Shown: positions 48,299 to 57,629, numbered from the stretch's first letter. The stretch is DNA of 64,000 nucleotides from Ancylobacter novellus (GCA_003241695.1 QFPN01000001.1:124001-188000); one strand, 5' to 3'. The notes: generated from the letters alone by a model not told the origin. Numbers and translations are program-made.

Positions 48299-49321
48299 TT
48301 GGGCGTGGTGGTGCCATTGGAGGAGCGGCAGGCGGCCGACGGCGACGCGGGCGTTCATCGCCTCGTCGAGCTGACGGCCCCCGCCATGGGTCGCGTGAAC
48401 GCCTTCATCCTGTCGCGCACCGGCTCCGACGTCGAGATGATCCCCGAGGTCGCGAACCATCTGATCTCTTCGGGCGGCAAGCGGCTCAGGCCGATGCTCA
48501 CCCTCGCGACCGCAGCCCTTTGCGGCTACGAGGGCGACGGCGACGTGAAGCTCGCGGCTTCCGTCGAGTTCATGCACACCGCCACCCTGCTCCACGACGA
48601 CGTGGTCGACGGCTCCGAGATGCGCCGCGGCAAGCTCGCGGCCCGCATGCTGTGGGGCAACGAGGCGAGCGTGCTGGTGGGCGACTTCCTGCTCGGTCAG
48701 GCGTTCAAGATGATGGTCGAGGTCGGCTCGCTAGAGGCGCTGCGCATCCTCTCCGAGGCGGCCTCCGTGATAGCCGAGGGCGAGGTGATGCAGCTCGCCG
48801 CCGCCAAGAACACCGCGACCACAGAGGACGACTATCTCGCGGTCGTGCGCGGCAAGACCGCGGAGCTGTTCGCCGCCGCCTGCGAGGTCGGCCCGGTGAT
48901 CGCCGGCCGCCCGAAGGAAGAACAGGCGGCCGCCCGCAGTTACGGGATGAATCTCGGCGTCGCCTTCCAGCTCGTCGACGACGCGCTCGACTATGGCGGG
49001 CGAGAAGCCAAGCTCGGCAAAAAGGTCGGCGACGATTTTCGCGAGGGCAAGATCACGCTGCCCGTGGTGCTGGCCTATCGTCGCGGGACGGCCGAGGAGC
49101 GCGCCTTCTGGAAGCGCACGCTCGAAAACGGAGAGGCTGAGGACGCCGACCTCCGCGAGGCGATGCGGCTGCTGTCGAAGCACGGCGCGATCGACGACAC
49201 GATCGCCCGCGCCCGCCACTATGGCGCGATCGCCCGCGACGCCCTCGGCCTGTTCCGAGACCGCCCGGAGGCGCGGGCGCTAATCGACGTGGTGGAGTTC
49301 GTCACGGCTCGGGCGCATTGA
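48299..49321 (+). CDS. Polyprenyl diphosphate synthase (octaprenyl/decaprenyl type)
   Basis: A 340-residue trans-isoprenyl diphosphate synthase making the ubiquinone side chain. Blocks: ANHLISSGGKRLRPMLTLATAALCGY, ASVEFMHTATLLHDDVVDGSEMRRGK (first Asp-rich motif), GEVMQLAAAKNTATTEDDYLAVVRGKTAELFAAACEVG and AFQLVDDALDYGG (second Asp-rich motif), GDDFREGKITLPVVLA. The TTG start gives MGVVVPLEE, the usual rhizobial N-terminus; GTG codons at 48305-48311 are alternatives. Chain length cannot be set from sequence here. Confidence 0.92.
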   Translation: MGVVVPLEERQAADGDAGVHRLVELTAPAMGRVNAFILSRTGSDVEMIPEVANHLISSGGKRLRPMLTLATAALCGYEGDGDVKLAASVEFMHTATLLHDDVVDGSEMRRGKLAARMLWGNEASVLVGDFLLGQAFKMMVEVGSLEALRILSEAASVIAEGEVMQLAAAKNTATTEDDYLAVVRGKTAELFAAACEVGPVIAGRPKEEQAAARSYGMNLGVAFQLVDDALDYGGREAKLGKKVGDDFREGKITLPVVLAYRRGTAEERAFWKRTLENGEAEDADLREAMRLLSKHGAIDDTIARARHYGAIARDALGLFRDRPEARALIDVVEFVTARAH

Positions 49322-49374
49322 GGGCGGCTGTCAGATTGCAGTGTCCATCGCGGCCGTTTCGTTTGCCCGGCCTG

Positions 49375-50148
49375 TCATGCAAGCGGCGACGACCGGCAGA
49401 GATAGACGCGCGCCGCAAGCGCGGTCAGGAACGTCGTCACGGCTGTTTCCGACACGCCCAGCAGAAGGCAGCGCGTCACGGAAGCGGACGGCGGATCTCC
49501 GTCTAGCCACAGCAAGATTCCGAGCGGAACCGCAAAAACCGGGACGATCAACGCACAGATGCGCCAGGTAAGGCCGCGCGACGCCGCCCAGGCCGAGCGC
49601 AGGCCGGCGCCGCGCTCTTCCACTGCAACCGCGGTGACGAGAAGGAAGAACCGCACGTAGGCGACGAAGGCCCATGCCAGGCTGGCGAGCCCGCAAAGCA
49701 GGGCTACGCCGGCGACCACCGTCGCCGCCACATCCGCCTCCCCATCGGGCGGAAAGAGGCTCCCTTCCGACAGAACCAGAACCAAGATCAGCAACGGCGC
49801 AGCAGCGACCGCCATCAAGCGCCAGCTTGCGACGAACACCTCGCCGAAAAGATCCAGTCGAAGCGGCACTAAGCTCGGCTCCTCCCACAGAATAACGCGC
49901 CTTGAAAGAAGGGTTACGAGGGGCGCGTAAATCGCGCAGCTTGCCGCAAGGGAGGGGAACACGAACCACAGCGCCGACACCGCCCCTGCGGTTCCGAACC
50001 GCGCCGCGACCAACGCGTCGAGCGCGTAAACCAACGCCGAAGCCAATACGATCACGACCATCAGCCCCGGCGCCCGGAGCGTGAAGTCGGCCACGTCGCC
50101 GAAAGCGGCCGCGAAGGTTTCGAAGATCGCAGGTTTGGGACGGATCAT
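49375..50148 (-). CDS. Integral membrane protein of unknown function
   Basis: A 257-residue protein with about six hydrophobic segments (for example PGLMVVIVLASALVYALDALVA, LMAVAAAPLLILVLVLSEG, VVAGVALLCGLASLAWAFVAYVRFFLLVTAVAVEERG and LIVPVFAVPLGILLWL). VEERGAGLRSAWAASRGLTWRI is the segment shared by the YciC/UPF0259-like and glycerophosphoryl-diester-phosphodiesterase-membrane families. No enzymatic motif is seen. It is convergent with the polyprenyl synthase gene. Confidence 0.78.
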   Translation of the reverse strand: MIRPKPAIFETFAAAFGDVADFTLRAPGLMVVIVLASALVYALDALVAARFGTAGAVSALWFVFPSLAASCAIYAPLVTLLSRRVILWEEPSLVPLRLDLFGEVFVASWRLMAVAAAPLLILVLVLSEGSLFPPDGEADVAATVVAGVALLCGLASLAWAFVAYVRFFLLVTAVAVEERGAGLRSAWAASRGLTWRICALIVPVFAVPLGILLWLDGDPPSASVTRCLLLGVSETAVTTFLTALAARVYLCRSSPLA

Positions 50149-50220
50149 CGCGTCAGCCTGCGGTGCGCCGAAGCGAAGAACCCCGAGCCGCCTTTTCTTT
50201 CTCGTGCCTGCAAGACAACC

Positions 50221-50544
50221 TTATCCACCCCGCGGCCCGAACAGCACCACCGCCGCGCCCGCCACGCAGATCGCGGAGCCGACGACGTCCCAGCGGTCGG
50301 GCCGTACGCCTTCCACCCCCCAAAGCCAGGCGAGAGAGGCCGCGACGTAAATGCCGCCATAGGCCGCATAGGCGCGGCCCGCCGCTTCGGTCTCGACCAG
50401 CGTCAGCAGCCAGGCGAACAGAACGAGCGAGACGAGGCCGGCGGCAAGCCAGCGGTGATCCGCGCCGTGGCGAAACACCGCCCAGAAAGCGAAGCAGCCG
50501 GCGATCTCGGCCGCGGCCGCGGCGGCGTAGACTGCGAAAGTCAT
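50221..50544 (-). CDS. YnfA/UPF0060 family small membrane protein
   Basis: A 107-residue protein with four hydrophobic helices: AVYAAAAAAEIAGCFAFWAV, LAAGLVSLVLFAWLLTLV, AYGGIYVAASLAWLWGVEGVRPDRWDVVGSAICVAGAAVVLFGPR. The EIAGCFAFW, RAYAAYGGIY and RPDRWD-GS marks identify the YnfA family (SMR-like drug/metabolite transporter fold). A longer frame upstream lacks family likeness. Confidence 0.88.
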   Translation of the reverse strand: MTFAVYAAAAAAEIAGCFAFWAVFRHGADHRWLAAGLVSLVLFAWLLTLVETEAAGRAYAAYGGIYVAASLAWLWGVEGVRPDRWDVVGSAICVAGAAVVLFGPRGG

Positions 50545-50633
50545 CAAAGGCGTTCCCCGACGATCGCTCCCGTCTTGCACGACGACGCGTCCGGAAACCA
50601 GCGTCTCGCCCCACGAGGCGAGGCGCGGCCCCC

Positions 50634-51488
50634 TCACCTCAGCAGTGTCGGCATGACCCACCAGCCGGGGAGCCTCGCCCTCAACTCCCGCGCCGCGCGG
50701 CGGGCCGCGCGCTGGTCGTCGTAGAGGCCGAAGACCGTCGCGCCGGAGCCAGACATCCGTGCGAGCCGGCAGCCCGCCATTCCCGCGAGCGCGTCGATCC
50801 CGGTCCCGATCTCCGGCAGCAGTTCGCGCGCCGGCGGCTCGAGATCGTTGCGGGCGTGAGCGACCTCGTCGAGAAATCCGCCCTGTCCTTGCTGCGCCGG
50901 AGGTCGCGCGAACGTCCCGCCGGGCGCGATGGCGAGCCGGCGAAACACCTCCGCGGTCGAAACCGCCCGAAGCGGATTGGCTAGCACAGCGGCGAAAGGG
51001 AGGAAGCCTTCGATCGGGGCGACGCCCTCGCCGCGGCCCGTCATCAGGGCGGCGCGGGAGACGAGGCAGGCGGGCACGTCGGACCCGGTCGCGGCGGCGG
51101 CGGCGGCGAGACGCGGATCGTCGGGCGAGAGATCGTTCGCCTGCGCCAGCAGCCTGAGCGCGGCTGCGGCGTCCGCCGAGCCGCCCCCCAGGCCCGCCGC
51201 GACGGGAATCCGCTTCACGAGCGAAAAGCGGCCGAGCACGAGGCCGGGTATGCGGGACGCGGCGGCGCGCGAGGCCTTCAGCACGAGGTTGTCGCCGTCC
51301 TCGCCGGCCGCCTGCGCGAACGGCCCTTGGACCGAGAGCGACAGCGGTCCTCCGGGCTCCAGCGTCAGCAGGTCTACGGCGCAGCCCGCGAAGGCCACGA
51401 GGCTGTCGAGTTCATGGAAGCCGTCGGCTCGGCGGCCGAGCACGTGCAGCGTCAGATTGACCTTGGCGGGGGCGCGGGAGCGTAACAT
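50634..51488 (-). CDS. ispE: 4-diphosphocytidyl-2-C-methyl-D-erythritol kinase
   Basis: A 284-residue GHMP kinase of the MEP isoprenoid pathway. APAKVNLTLHVLGRRADGFHELDSLVAFAG is the N-terminal mark, IPVAAGLGGGSADAAAALRLLA is the ATP loop near residues 94-115, and SGSGATVFGLY is the C-terminal GHMP motif. ATG 51488 with AAGG upstream is preferred over the preceding GTG. It feeds IPP/DMAPP to the polyprenyl synthase encoded nearby. Confidence 0.93.
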   Translation of the reverse strand: MLRSRAPAKVNLTLHVLGRRADGFHELDSLVAFAGCAVDLLTLEPGGPLSLSVQGPFAQAAGEDGDNLVLKASRAAASRIPGLVLGRFSLVKRIPVAAGLGGGSADAAAALRLLAQANDLSPDDPRLAAAAAATGSDVPACLVSRAALMTGRGEGVAPIEGFLPFAAVLANPLRAVSTAEVFRRLAIAPGGTFARPPAQQGQGGFLDEVAHARNDLEPPARELLPEIGTGIDALAGMAGCRLARMSGSGATVFGLYDDQRAARRAARELRARLPGWWVMPTLLR

Positions 51489-51540
51489 CACCCGCGCCTT
51501 AGCACCCGCCCGCGCCAGCGGCTACGGAGCAGCCTCGCGC

Positions 51541-53394
51541 TCAGCCGCCTTCGCGCTTGTCCTGCGCTTCGGCCGCGTCGGTCTTCTTGTCGGGCTCGAG
51601 ACCGTCCTTGAGCTTCGCCTCGATCTTCGGCAGCTCCGCGGCTTCGGGGTTCAGATCCTTGGCGTGGGACCACTGGAAGCGCGCCTCGAGCCGGCGTCCG
51701 ACGCGCCAGTAGGCGTCGCCCAGATGATCGTTCATCACCGGATCCTGCGGACGCAGTTCGACCGCGCGCTCGAGCTCCCGCACGGCGTCCTCATATTTGC
51801 CGAGCCGGTAATAGGCCCAGCCGAGGCTGTCGACGATGTAGCCGTCGTCCGGCTTCAGCTCGACCGCCTTCTTGATGAGCTTCATGCCCTCGTCGAGATT
51901 GACGCCCTGATCGATCCAGGAATAGCCGAGATAGTTCAGCACCAGCGCCTGATCGGGCGCCAGATCGAGCGCCTTCCTGAGGTCGCTCTCGGCCTTCGCC
52001 CACTGCTTCGAGCGTTCGTAGGCGATGCCACGCACGTAATAGAGCGACCAGTTGCTCTTGTCGGCGGGCGGCGCGGCGCCGGCGGGCTGGCCGGCTGCGG
52101 CGGCCGAGGGCTGGGCCGGGCCGGAGGCGAGCGCGTTCAGGGTCTCGGGCTTGCCGGCGGCGGAGGCCGGCGGGGTCTCGATCAGCGCGATGGCGCGGCT
52201 GTAGGTTTCGGCTGCCTCGCGGAACTGCTCGCGGCCGCGCTCGATGTTGCCGAGCGCGACGATCGCCTCTTGGTCGGTCGGATCGGCGTCGATCAGCGCC
52301 TTGAGCTTGGCCTTGGCCTCGTCGGTCTTGTCGAGGCGGTCGAGGTCCATCGCGCTCTGGATCTCGGCGTTGCGCTTCAGCGCCGAAGTCGCGGGCACGC
52401 GCCCGTAGACCGAGATGGCCGAGGCGTACTGGTTGAGCTGGTCGTAGAGATCGGCGAGCGTGACGAGCGCCATCGGATGCTCGGGCTCGAGATAGAGCGC
52501 GAGCTGCAGATAGACGATCGACAGGTCTTCGCCGCCCTGCCGGCCAAGCGCGCCGCCGATGCCGTAAAGCACCTCGGCCGCGCCGTCGGCGGCGTTGCGC
52601 ACGACGCGCCTGGCTTCCTTGCCCTGCTCGATCGCCTCGCGGGTCTCGCGGATCAGCGGGTGGCGCGGCGAAGCCTTCTCGAAATCCGCGAGCGCCTTGA
52701 GCGCCCCGGCCTTGTCGCCGGAGCGGGCGCGGAAGATCGCGGCGGACTGGGCGATGCGCAGCGCCGACCCGTCCCCGGACAAAGCGGCGGTGAAGCGCTT
52801 CGCCGCCTCTTCCTTGCGGCCTCCGAGATCGGCGATCAGCGCGGCGTGATAGTCTCGGAAGGTGCCGAAGAAGTCCGCGCCGCGGAGCTTGTCGACCGCG
52901 TCGATTCCCTTGGCCGGCTGATCCGAGCCGAGCCAGGCCCAGCCGGTGAGAAGTTGCGTCGTGAGGTCGGCGAGCGGCCCCTTGGCGCCCCGCGAAAGAT
53001 GCATTCGCGCCGCGCCGAAATTGCGCGCGCGGATTGCGCGGGCGGCGAGCGCAAGACGCGCGATGCGGTTCGACGAATCGGTCGCCACGACGCGCTCGGC
53101 GAGCCGCATGGCGGCGTCCCCGTCGCCGTCGGCCAGCGTCAGCAGGAAGGTGCGCTCGAGAAGCTCTGGATTGCGCGGATCGTCCTTCAGCGCAGCGCGG
53201 AAGAAGGTCGCGGCGGCGCCCGCGTCCCGCGTCGCGCCCGCGGCGCGGCCGGCGAGATAGTTGCCCGCAAGCGACCCGCGCGAGGCGAGCGCGTCCACGT
53301 CGGCGGCGTCGTTCGGATTGGCGAGCGCAGGCCCCGCGCCGAGCATTCCGGCGAGGAAGGCGATCGGCGCGAGGCGCCGGAGCGAAACGGTCAC
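51541..53394 (-). CDS. Secreted/periplasmic tetratricopeptide repeat protein
   Basis: A 617-residue protein beginning at GTG with GGAGGA about 10 bases upstream. A signal peptide (TVSLRRLAPIAFLAGMLGAGPALA) precedes TPR units spread over the whole length, clearest near the C-terminus: SLYYVRGIAYERSKQWAKAESDLRKALDLAPDQALVLNYLGYSWI, EGMKLIKKAVELKPDDGYIVDSLGWAYYRLGKYEDAVRELERAVELRPQDPVMNDHLGDAYWRVG. This architecture is conserved in Hyphomicrobiales next to ispE; role probably in envelope protein complexes. An Ala/Pro-rich break lies near residues 430-460. Confidence 0.87.
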   Translation of the reverse strand: MTVSLRRLAPIAFLAGMLGAGPALANPNDAADVDALASRGSLAGNYLAGRAAGATRDAGAAATFFRAALKDDPRNPELLERTFLLTLADGDGDAAMRLAERVVATDSSNRIARLALAARAIRARNFGAARMHLSRGAKGPLADLTTQLLTGWAWLGSDQPAKGIDAVDKLRGADFFGTFRDYHAALIADLGGRKEEAAKRFTAALSGDGSALRIAQSAAIFRARSGDKAGALKALADFEKASPRHPLIRETREAIEQGKEARRVVRNAADGAAEVLYGIGGALGRQGGEDLSIVYLQLALYLEPEHPMALVTLADLYDQLNQYASAISVYGRVPATSALKRNAEIQSAMDLDRLDKTDEAKAKLKALIDADPTDQEAIVALGNIERGREQFREAAETYSRAIALIETPPASAAGKPETLNALASGPAQPSAAAAGQPAGAAPPADKSNWSLYYVRGIAYERSKQWAKAESDLRKALDLAPDQALVLNYLGYSWIDQGVNLDEGMKLIKKAVELKPDDGYIVDSLGWAYYRLGKYEDAVRELERAVELRPQDPVMNDHLGDAYWRVGRRLEARFQWSHAKDLNPEAAELPKIEAKLKDGLEPDKKTDAAEAQDKREGG

Positions 53395-53590
53395 GAGGCG
53401 GTCGTCCTCCCGAAAACAGTCCAGACGGCGGTCGACGCAGGCGACGCGCGAAGCGGCGGGCAGGATGGACGCCGCAGGCCTGCGCCACAAGCCCGGCGTC
53501 CAGCGTCATCGCGGACGACCCGCCCATTCTTCCGGCGATCAAGAGCCCCGATCACGGCGACTTCGAGGCTTTCGCCGACAATTCCGGCCG

Positions 53591-54259
53591 TCAGTCCTTC
53601 TCGTACATGATGATCGACAGATAGGTCATCGGCTTGACCACGAGCCGCTCGGGACCGTGCGGCGCGCCGGAATCGAACAGCAGCGTGTCGCCCGGCCTGA
53701 GGTGGTAGCTGTTGCCCGCATGGGCGTAGATCACCTCTCCGCTCAGCATGTGGATCAGTTCCGTGCCTTCGTGCTGGAAGGCGGTGAAGGGAGCCGCGTC
53801 CTCGGTCAGCGTAATGAGGTACGGCTCGACCGCGACCGGCCCTCCGAGCATGTGCCCAAGCAGTTCGTAGTGATGGCCGACCTTGGTGCCGCGACGCTGG
53901 ATCACGACGCCTTGCCCTGCGGGCACGAAGGAGCAGTCGCGCCGCTCCTCGAATTCGGAGAACAGCAGGCTGATCGGCATGTTGAGCGCCGAGGAGAGCG
54001 TCTGGAGCGTGGTGAGGGACGGCGAGATCTGGCCGTTCTCGATCTTGGACAGCATGCCGGTCGACACCGAGGCCGCGCCCGCGAGTTCGGCCACCGTCAG
54101 CCCCATGAGCTTGCGGTGATGGCGGATCTGGAGGCCGATCGCCTGTTCGAGCGTGCGCCTGTCCTGCGCCGCCGGCGCGCCCGACCCCGTGAGGTAATCC
54201 TCGGCGTCATCGACGACCGGCACCAGCGCCTGCGCGCCTCTCGACGTCTTCCTGGCCAT
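53591..54259 (-). CDS. XRE-family regulator with C-terminal cupin domain
   Basis: A 222-residue regulator. The HTH (residues about 38-98) reads LEQAIGLQIRHHRKLMGLTVAELAGAASVSTGMLSKIENGQISPSLTTLQTLSSALNMPISLLF, followed by a cupin (about 145-218) with HEGTELIHMLSGEVIYAHAGNSYHLRPGDTLLFDSGAPHGPERL. PuuR-like proteins of this type sense small metabolites such as polyamines or amino acids. Target genes are not evident; the neighbouring genes are on other transcripts. Confidence 0.88.
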   Translation of the reverse strand: MARKTSRGAQALVPVVDDAEDYLTGSGAPAAQDRRTLEQAIGLQIRHHRKLMGLTVAELAGAASVSTGMLSKIENGQISPSLTTLQTLSSALNMPISLLFSEFEERRDCSFVPAGQGVVIQRRGTKVGHHYELLGHMLGGPVAVEPYLITLTEDAAPFTAFQHEGTELIHMLSGEVIYAHAGNSYHLRPGDTLLFDSGAPHGPERLVVKPMTYLSIIMYEKD

Positions 54260-54524
54260 GCGGCTGCCCCGGCTGCGTGACGAACGCCGTCACAATAGCG
54301 GGCCGGAGCCACGGGAGGAATGCGAAGGCCCGAGTTTCCGCACCTTCGGCCTCGCGTCGCGACATTTTGGTGCGGTTGCGTTGGATCGGCGCGGAGCAAC
54401 CTGCGCGATCGAGGCCGCATGAAAGCCGTTTTTCCGCGGCGACGGGGCGGGCGCGGCTATGGAAAAGAGACTGATTCGGTTGGCGGCGGCGCAGACCGCG
54501 GCCGCAATGACAGCGGAGACATCG

Positions 54525-54559
54525 GGCGGGCGCGGCGTGTGGGGGACGCCGCGCCCGCC
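54525..54559 (-). terminator. GC-rich hairpin, probable transcription end of the Spy-like gene
   Basis: 54525-54538 and 54546-54559 are perfectly complementary 14-base arms (GGCGGGCGCGGCGT against ACGCCGCGCCCGCC) with a 7-base loop, 13 bases past the stop codon of the leftward gene 54573-55211. No T-run follows on that strand, so termination is probable rather than certain. The rest of the 313-base gap 54260-54572 shows no convincing gene and should contain the promoter of the XRE-cupin gene. Confidence 0.55.
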
Positions 54560-54572
54560 TTTGAAGAGAGGG

Positions 54573-55211
54573 TCAGCCGGGCTGGGCCGGCCCTCCCCCC
54601 AACTCGCCGGCGCCGGGGGGCGGCGCCGCGGGCGGAGGCGGCGGCGCCTTCGGCGCGCCGAAACCATGCGGCAAAAGCGGCGCGGCCTGAGCGACGCGTT
54701 CGAGCTGTTCGGGCGTCAGTTTCGCCTTGAGCGCCTCGATCGCGCTCTTGAGCCTCGAAGCGGCCTGACCGCGCGCCTCGACGTGATCGGCCATGGCGCG
54801 CTGGCGTGCGAAGGGGTCGCGATCAAGAGCGCCTTCGGGACGCTTCGGCGGAGCGAGCGTCGCCTGCAGCGCGTCGGAATAGTCCCTCCAGGCATCGAGC
54901 TGGCTCGACCTGATTCCGATCGCCGTTTCCTGTTCGGCGAGCCGCGCCGCGAGCGGCGGCGGCGGCGGGAAGCGCCCCTCCGCCGGACCGAAGCCGTGGC
55001 CCGGCGGCGGGCCGAACGGACGCGCGCCGCGGCGATGGGGACCGCCTTCGGGGCCGCGCGGCCCTGCGGCGTCAAAATCGGCGCGGGCGACAGTGGTCGT
55101 GGCGCGCGCTTCGTCCTTCGGACCCTGCGGCGAAGGCGCGGCCCAGGCGATGCAGCCGACGAGAGCGGCGCCGAGTCCCGCCGCAAAGGCGAGACGAACG
55201 GATCTGTGCAT
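54573..55211 (-). CDS. Spy/CpxP-like (LTXXQ) periplasmic protein
   Basis: A 212-residue protein with a signal peptide (HRSVRLAFAAGLGAALVGCIAWA). A Gly/Pro/His-rich spacer follows, then a helical part with LAARLAEQETAIGIRSSQLDAWRDYSDALQATL and AIEALKAKLTPEQLERVAQAAPLLPHGF, where LTPEQ is the LTXXQ motif of Spy/CpxP chaperones, and a Pro-rich end. AAGGAGA precedes the ATG. It is divergent from an OmpR-type regulator and kinase, as cpxP is from cpxRA, suggesting an envelope-stress circuit. Confidence 0.8.
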   Translation of the reverse strand: MHRSVRLAFAAGLGAALVGCIAWAAPSPQGPKDEARATTTVARADFDAAGPRGPEGGPHRRGARPFGPPPGHGFGPAEGRFPPPPPLAARLAEQETAIGIRSSQLDAWRDYSDALQATLAPPKRPEGALDRDPFARQRAMADHVEARGQAASRLKSAIEALKAKLTPEQLERVAQAAPLLPHGFGAPKAPPPPPAAPPPGAGELGGGPAQPG

Positions 55212-55418
55212 GGCGTCTCCTTTCGATGGCGCGCATCCTGAACGCGCCACGTTGCCCCGATGCGTCGCTGCGGTTTCGCAAGGTTTCTTCGAGCGCGAAT
55301 TTGGTTTCCGGACGTTTCGTTTCGCGGCCGGAGAGACGCTCGGTTACGCGCGGACGTCGCAAGGGCGATTCCGTTCCGGTAGAAAGAAGCCGTCGCCCCG
55401 CCGTCCGGAACGCCGACC

Positions 55419-56144
55419 TTGAGCACCTCCCCGCACATCCTCGTGGTCGACGACGACGAGGAGATCCGAAAGCTTCTCGGCCGCTATCTGCAGACCCAGG
55501 GACTTCGGGTCTCGCTCGCCGCGAGCCTGAAGGAGCTGAAAGATCGTCTGCTGCGCAGCAAGCCGGACCTCGTGGTTCTCGACGTGATGCTGCCGGACGG
55601 TTCAGGCGTCGACTTCTGTCGCGACCTGCGCGCGACCTCAACGATTCCCGTGATTCTCCTGACCGCCCTCAAGGAGGACGTCGACCGGATCATCGGGCTC
55701 GAGATCGGCGCCGACGATTATGTCGGCAAGCCTTTCAATCCGCGGGAGCTCGTGGCGCGCATCCGCGCCGTCCTTCGCCGCGTGGGCGAACAGCCGCAGC
55801 CCCAGTCCGCCTCCGGGCGCCTGTTCCGTTTCGCCGGCTTCACGGCCGACGCCGACGCCCGCCGCGTCACCGACGAGGCCGGCGCGGAGACCCCGCTCAC
55901 CGCCGGCGAGTTCGACCTGCTGATGGCCTTTCTGGAAAGGCCGGGCAGGGTGTTGTCGCGCGAACAGCTGCTCGACATCACCCAGGGGCGAAGCCTCGGA
56001 CCGTTCGACCGTTCGATCGACGTGCTGGTGAGCCGCGTCCGCAGGAAGCTCGGCGACCAGGGCGCGTTCCAGATCCTGAAAACGCTCCGCAACGGCGGCT
56101 ACCAGATGACGGCCCGCGTCGAGACCGAAAGCGCGCCCGAATGA
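55419..56144 (+). CDS. OmpR-family response regulator
   Basis: A 241-residue two-component regulator starting at TTG. The receiver domain has DDDEE (11-15), phosphoacceptor Asp55 in LVVLDVMLPDG, LLTALKEDVDRIIGLEIGADDYVGKPFNPREL. The winged helix (about 135-235) reads TPLTAGEFDLLMAFLERPGRVLSREQLLDI...FDRSIDVLVSRVRRKLGDQGAFQILKTLRNGGYQM. Its stop overlaps the kinase ATG (ATGA), so both are one operon. It probably controls the divergent Spy-like gene. Confidence 0.93.
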   Translation: MSTSPHILVVDDDEEIRKLLGRYLQTQGLRVSLAASLKELKDRLLRSKPDLVVLDVMLPDGSGVDFCRDLRATSTIPVILLTALKEDVDRIIGLEIGADDYVGKPFNPRELVARIRAVLRRVGEQPQPQSASGRLFRFAGFTADADARRVTDEAGAETPLTAGEFDLLMAFLERPGRVLSREQLLDITQGRSLGPFDRSIDVLVSRVRRKLGDQGAFQILKTLRNGGYQMTARVETESAPE

Positions 56145-57427
56145 GCGGCCTCGGCCTGCGGGTCTCGGTCCTGCTCACGCTTGCGATCCTGTTCGTCGTG
56201 GGCGCCGCGACCGTGCTCGCGCTGCAGCTTCTCGGTCCGCCGCCCCCGCCGGGCGGCCCGCGCCGCGCCGCGGCGCAGCTCGCGATGGCGGTGCGCGCCG
56301 TCGAGCGGCTGTCGACGGCTGAATTCGACAAGCTCGTGGCGGGCGGGGCGATCACGGTCGCTCCGGCGCCGCCGCTAGGGCCGGAAATCGAAGGCGCGTC
56401 GGCGCGTCTTTCCGAGGCGCTGAGGCGCGAAGGCGCGCATGGCGAGGCCCGGGTGGTGGAGCCGCAGGGCGACGCCCCCTCGACGGCTGCGGTGAAGCTG
56501 CCCGACGGCCGATGGCTTTCCGTCGAGACCGGGCCGCCTCCGGGACCCGGAAGGCGCGAATGGTCCGTGTTCGCTTTCTGGCTGATCCTGATCGCAGGCG
56601 GCGTGGCCGGTCTCGTCGCGTTCGTGGTGATCCGCGCCACGCGGCCGCTCGCCGTGCTCGAACGCGCGGTCGCGGCCATCGGTCCGGACGGCGAGTTCAC
56701 GGCTCTTCCCGAAGAAGGGCCGCCGGAGGTGCGCACGGCGGCGCGCGCGATCAATCTGCTTTCGCTTCGCCTGAAGGGCGCGATGGAGAGCCGGATGCGG
56801 CTCGTCGCCGCCGCCGGCCATGACCTGCGCACGCCGATGACCCGCATGCGGCTGCGGGCCGAGTTCCTGACCGACGAGGAGGAGCGCGGAAAATGGCTCG
56901 CCGACCTCGAGGAGCTCGACCGCATCGCCGACAGCGCCATCAGGCTGGTGCGGGAGGAAGTCGACCCGGACGCCGCTCAGATCGTCGACGTCGCGAAGAT
57001 GGTCTGTGAGATCGCCGACGAACTCGTCGAGATCCGGCTGCCGGCGCGCGTCGCCCGCGCGGCGCCCGCGCTCGCGTCGGTCCGGCCGCTCGCGATGAAG
57101 CGGGCGCTCCGCAACCTCATGGTCAACGCCGCGACCCACGGCCAGTCCGCGACGATCGCCGTGGAAGCGACGCGCGACCGCGTGACGATCGCGATCGAGG
57201 ACGAGGGTCCGGGCATTCCGCCGGATCTGCTCGACCGCGCTTTCGAGCCGTTCTTCCGTGTCGACCCCGCACGCAAGGCCGCCACTCCAGGCGCCGGCCT
57301 CGGCCTCGCGATCGCCAAGGAAATCGTGGCCCGGAACGGCGGCTCGCTCACCATCGCGAACCGTCCGTCGGGCGGCCTCGTGCAGGTCGTGACCCTTCCG
57401 CTCGCGCAGGCGGCCGCCGCCGACTGA
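56141..57427 (+). CDS. Membrane sensor histidine kinase
   Basis: A 428-residue kinase. Membrane segments at about 8-29 (VLLTLAILFVVGAATVLALQLL) and 142-165 (FAFWLILIAGGVAGLVAFVVI) flank a periplasmic sensor of about 110 residues. Then come a HAMP-like linker (RATRPLAVLERAVAAIG), the H box AAGHDLRTPMTRMRL with His227, an N box RNLMVNAATHG, and G boxes EDEGPGIP and TPGAGLGLAIAKEIVARNGG. The short periplasmic part is rich in Pro and Glu/Arg. Likely partner of the upstream regulator in envelope stress sensing. Confidence 0.92.
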   Translation: MSGLGLRVSVLLTLAILFVVGAATVLALQLLGPPPPPGGPRRAAAQLAMAVRAVERLSTAEFDKLVAGGAITVAPAPPLGPEIEGASARLSEALRREGAHGEARVVEPQGDAPSTAAVKLPDGRWLSVETGPPPGPGRREWSVFAFWLILIAGGVAGLVAFVVIRATRPLAVLERAVAAIGPDGEFTALPEEGPPEVRTAARAINLLSLRLKGAMESRMRLVAAAGHDLRTPMTRMRLRAEFLTDEEERGKWLADLEELDRIADSAIRLVREEVDPDAAQIVDVAKMVCEIADELVEIRLPARVARAAPALASVRPLAMKRALRNLMVNAATHGQSATIAVEATRDRVTIAIEDEGPGIPPDLLDRAFEPFFRVDPARKAATPGAGLGLAIAKEIVARNGGSLTIANRPSGGLVQVVTLPLAQAAAAD

Positions 57428-57629
57428 CAAAGACGCCGCCGTTAACCCTCCGATCGCTCGCGTAACCGAGTGTTGCCGGCGGTGAGAAGTTGTTTCGGGA
57501 GCCGTTTGTTTAACATTGCGTGAGGCCGCGCGCCCGACCCTCCGGTTCACGACGCTTCGCTGCCGCCAATCCCGGCCGCAGGTCCCTGATCAGGACGCGA
57601 CGAAGCCTCGAACCCGAAGGTTTGACGAG

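Noticed and set aside
50653..50984. Plus-strand open frames crossing ispE
   Set aside because: Arg/Pro-rich translations opposite a certain housekeeping gene.
54420..54730. Open frames on the plus strand downstream of the XRE-cupin start
   Set aside because: Low-complexity Arg/Gly translation, no ribosome binding site, overlaps a 14-bp GC hairpin and the opposite Spy-like gene.
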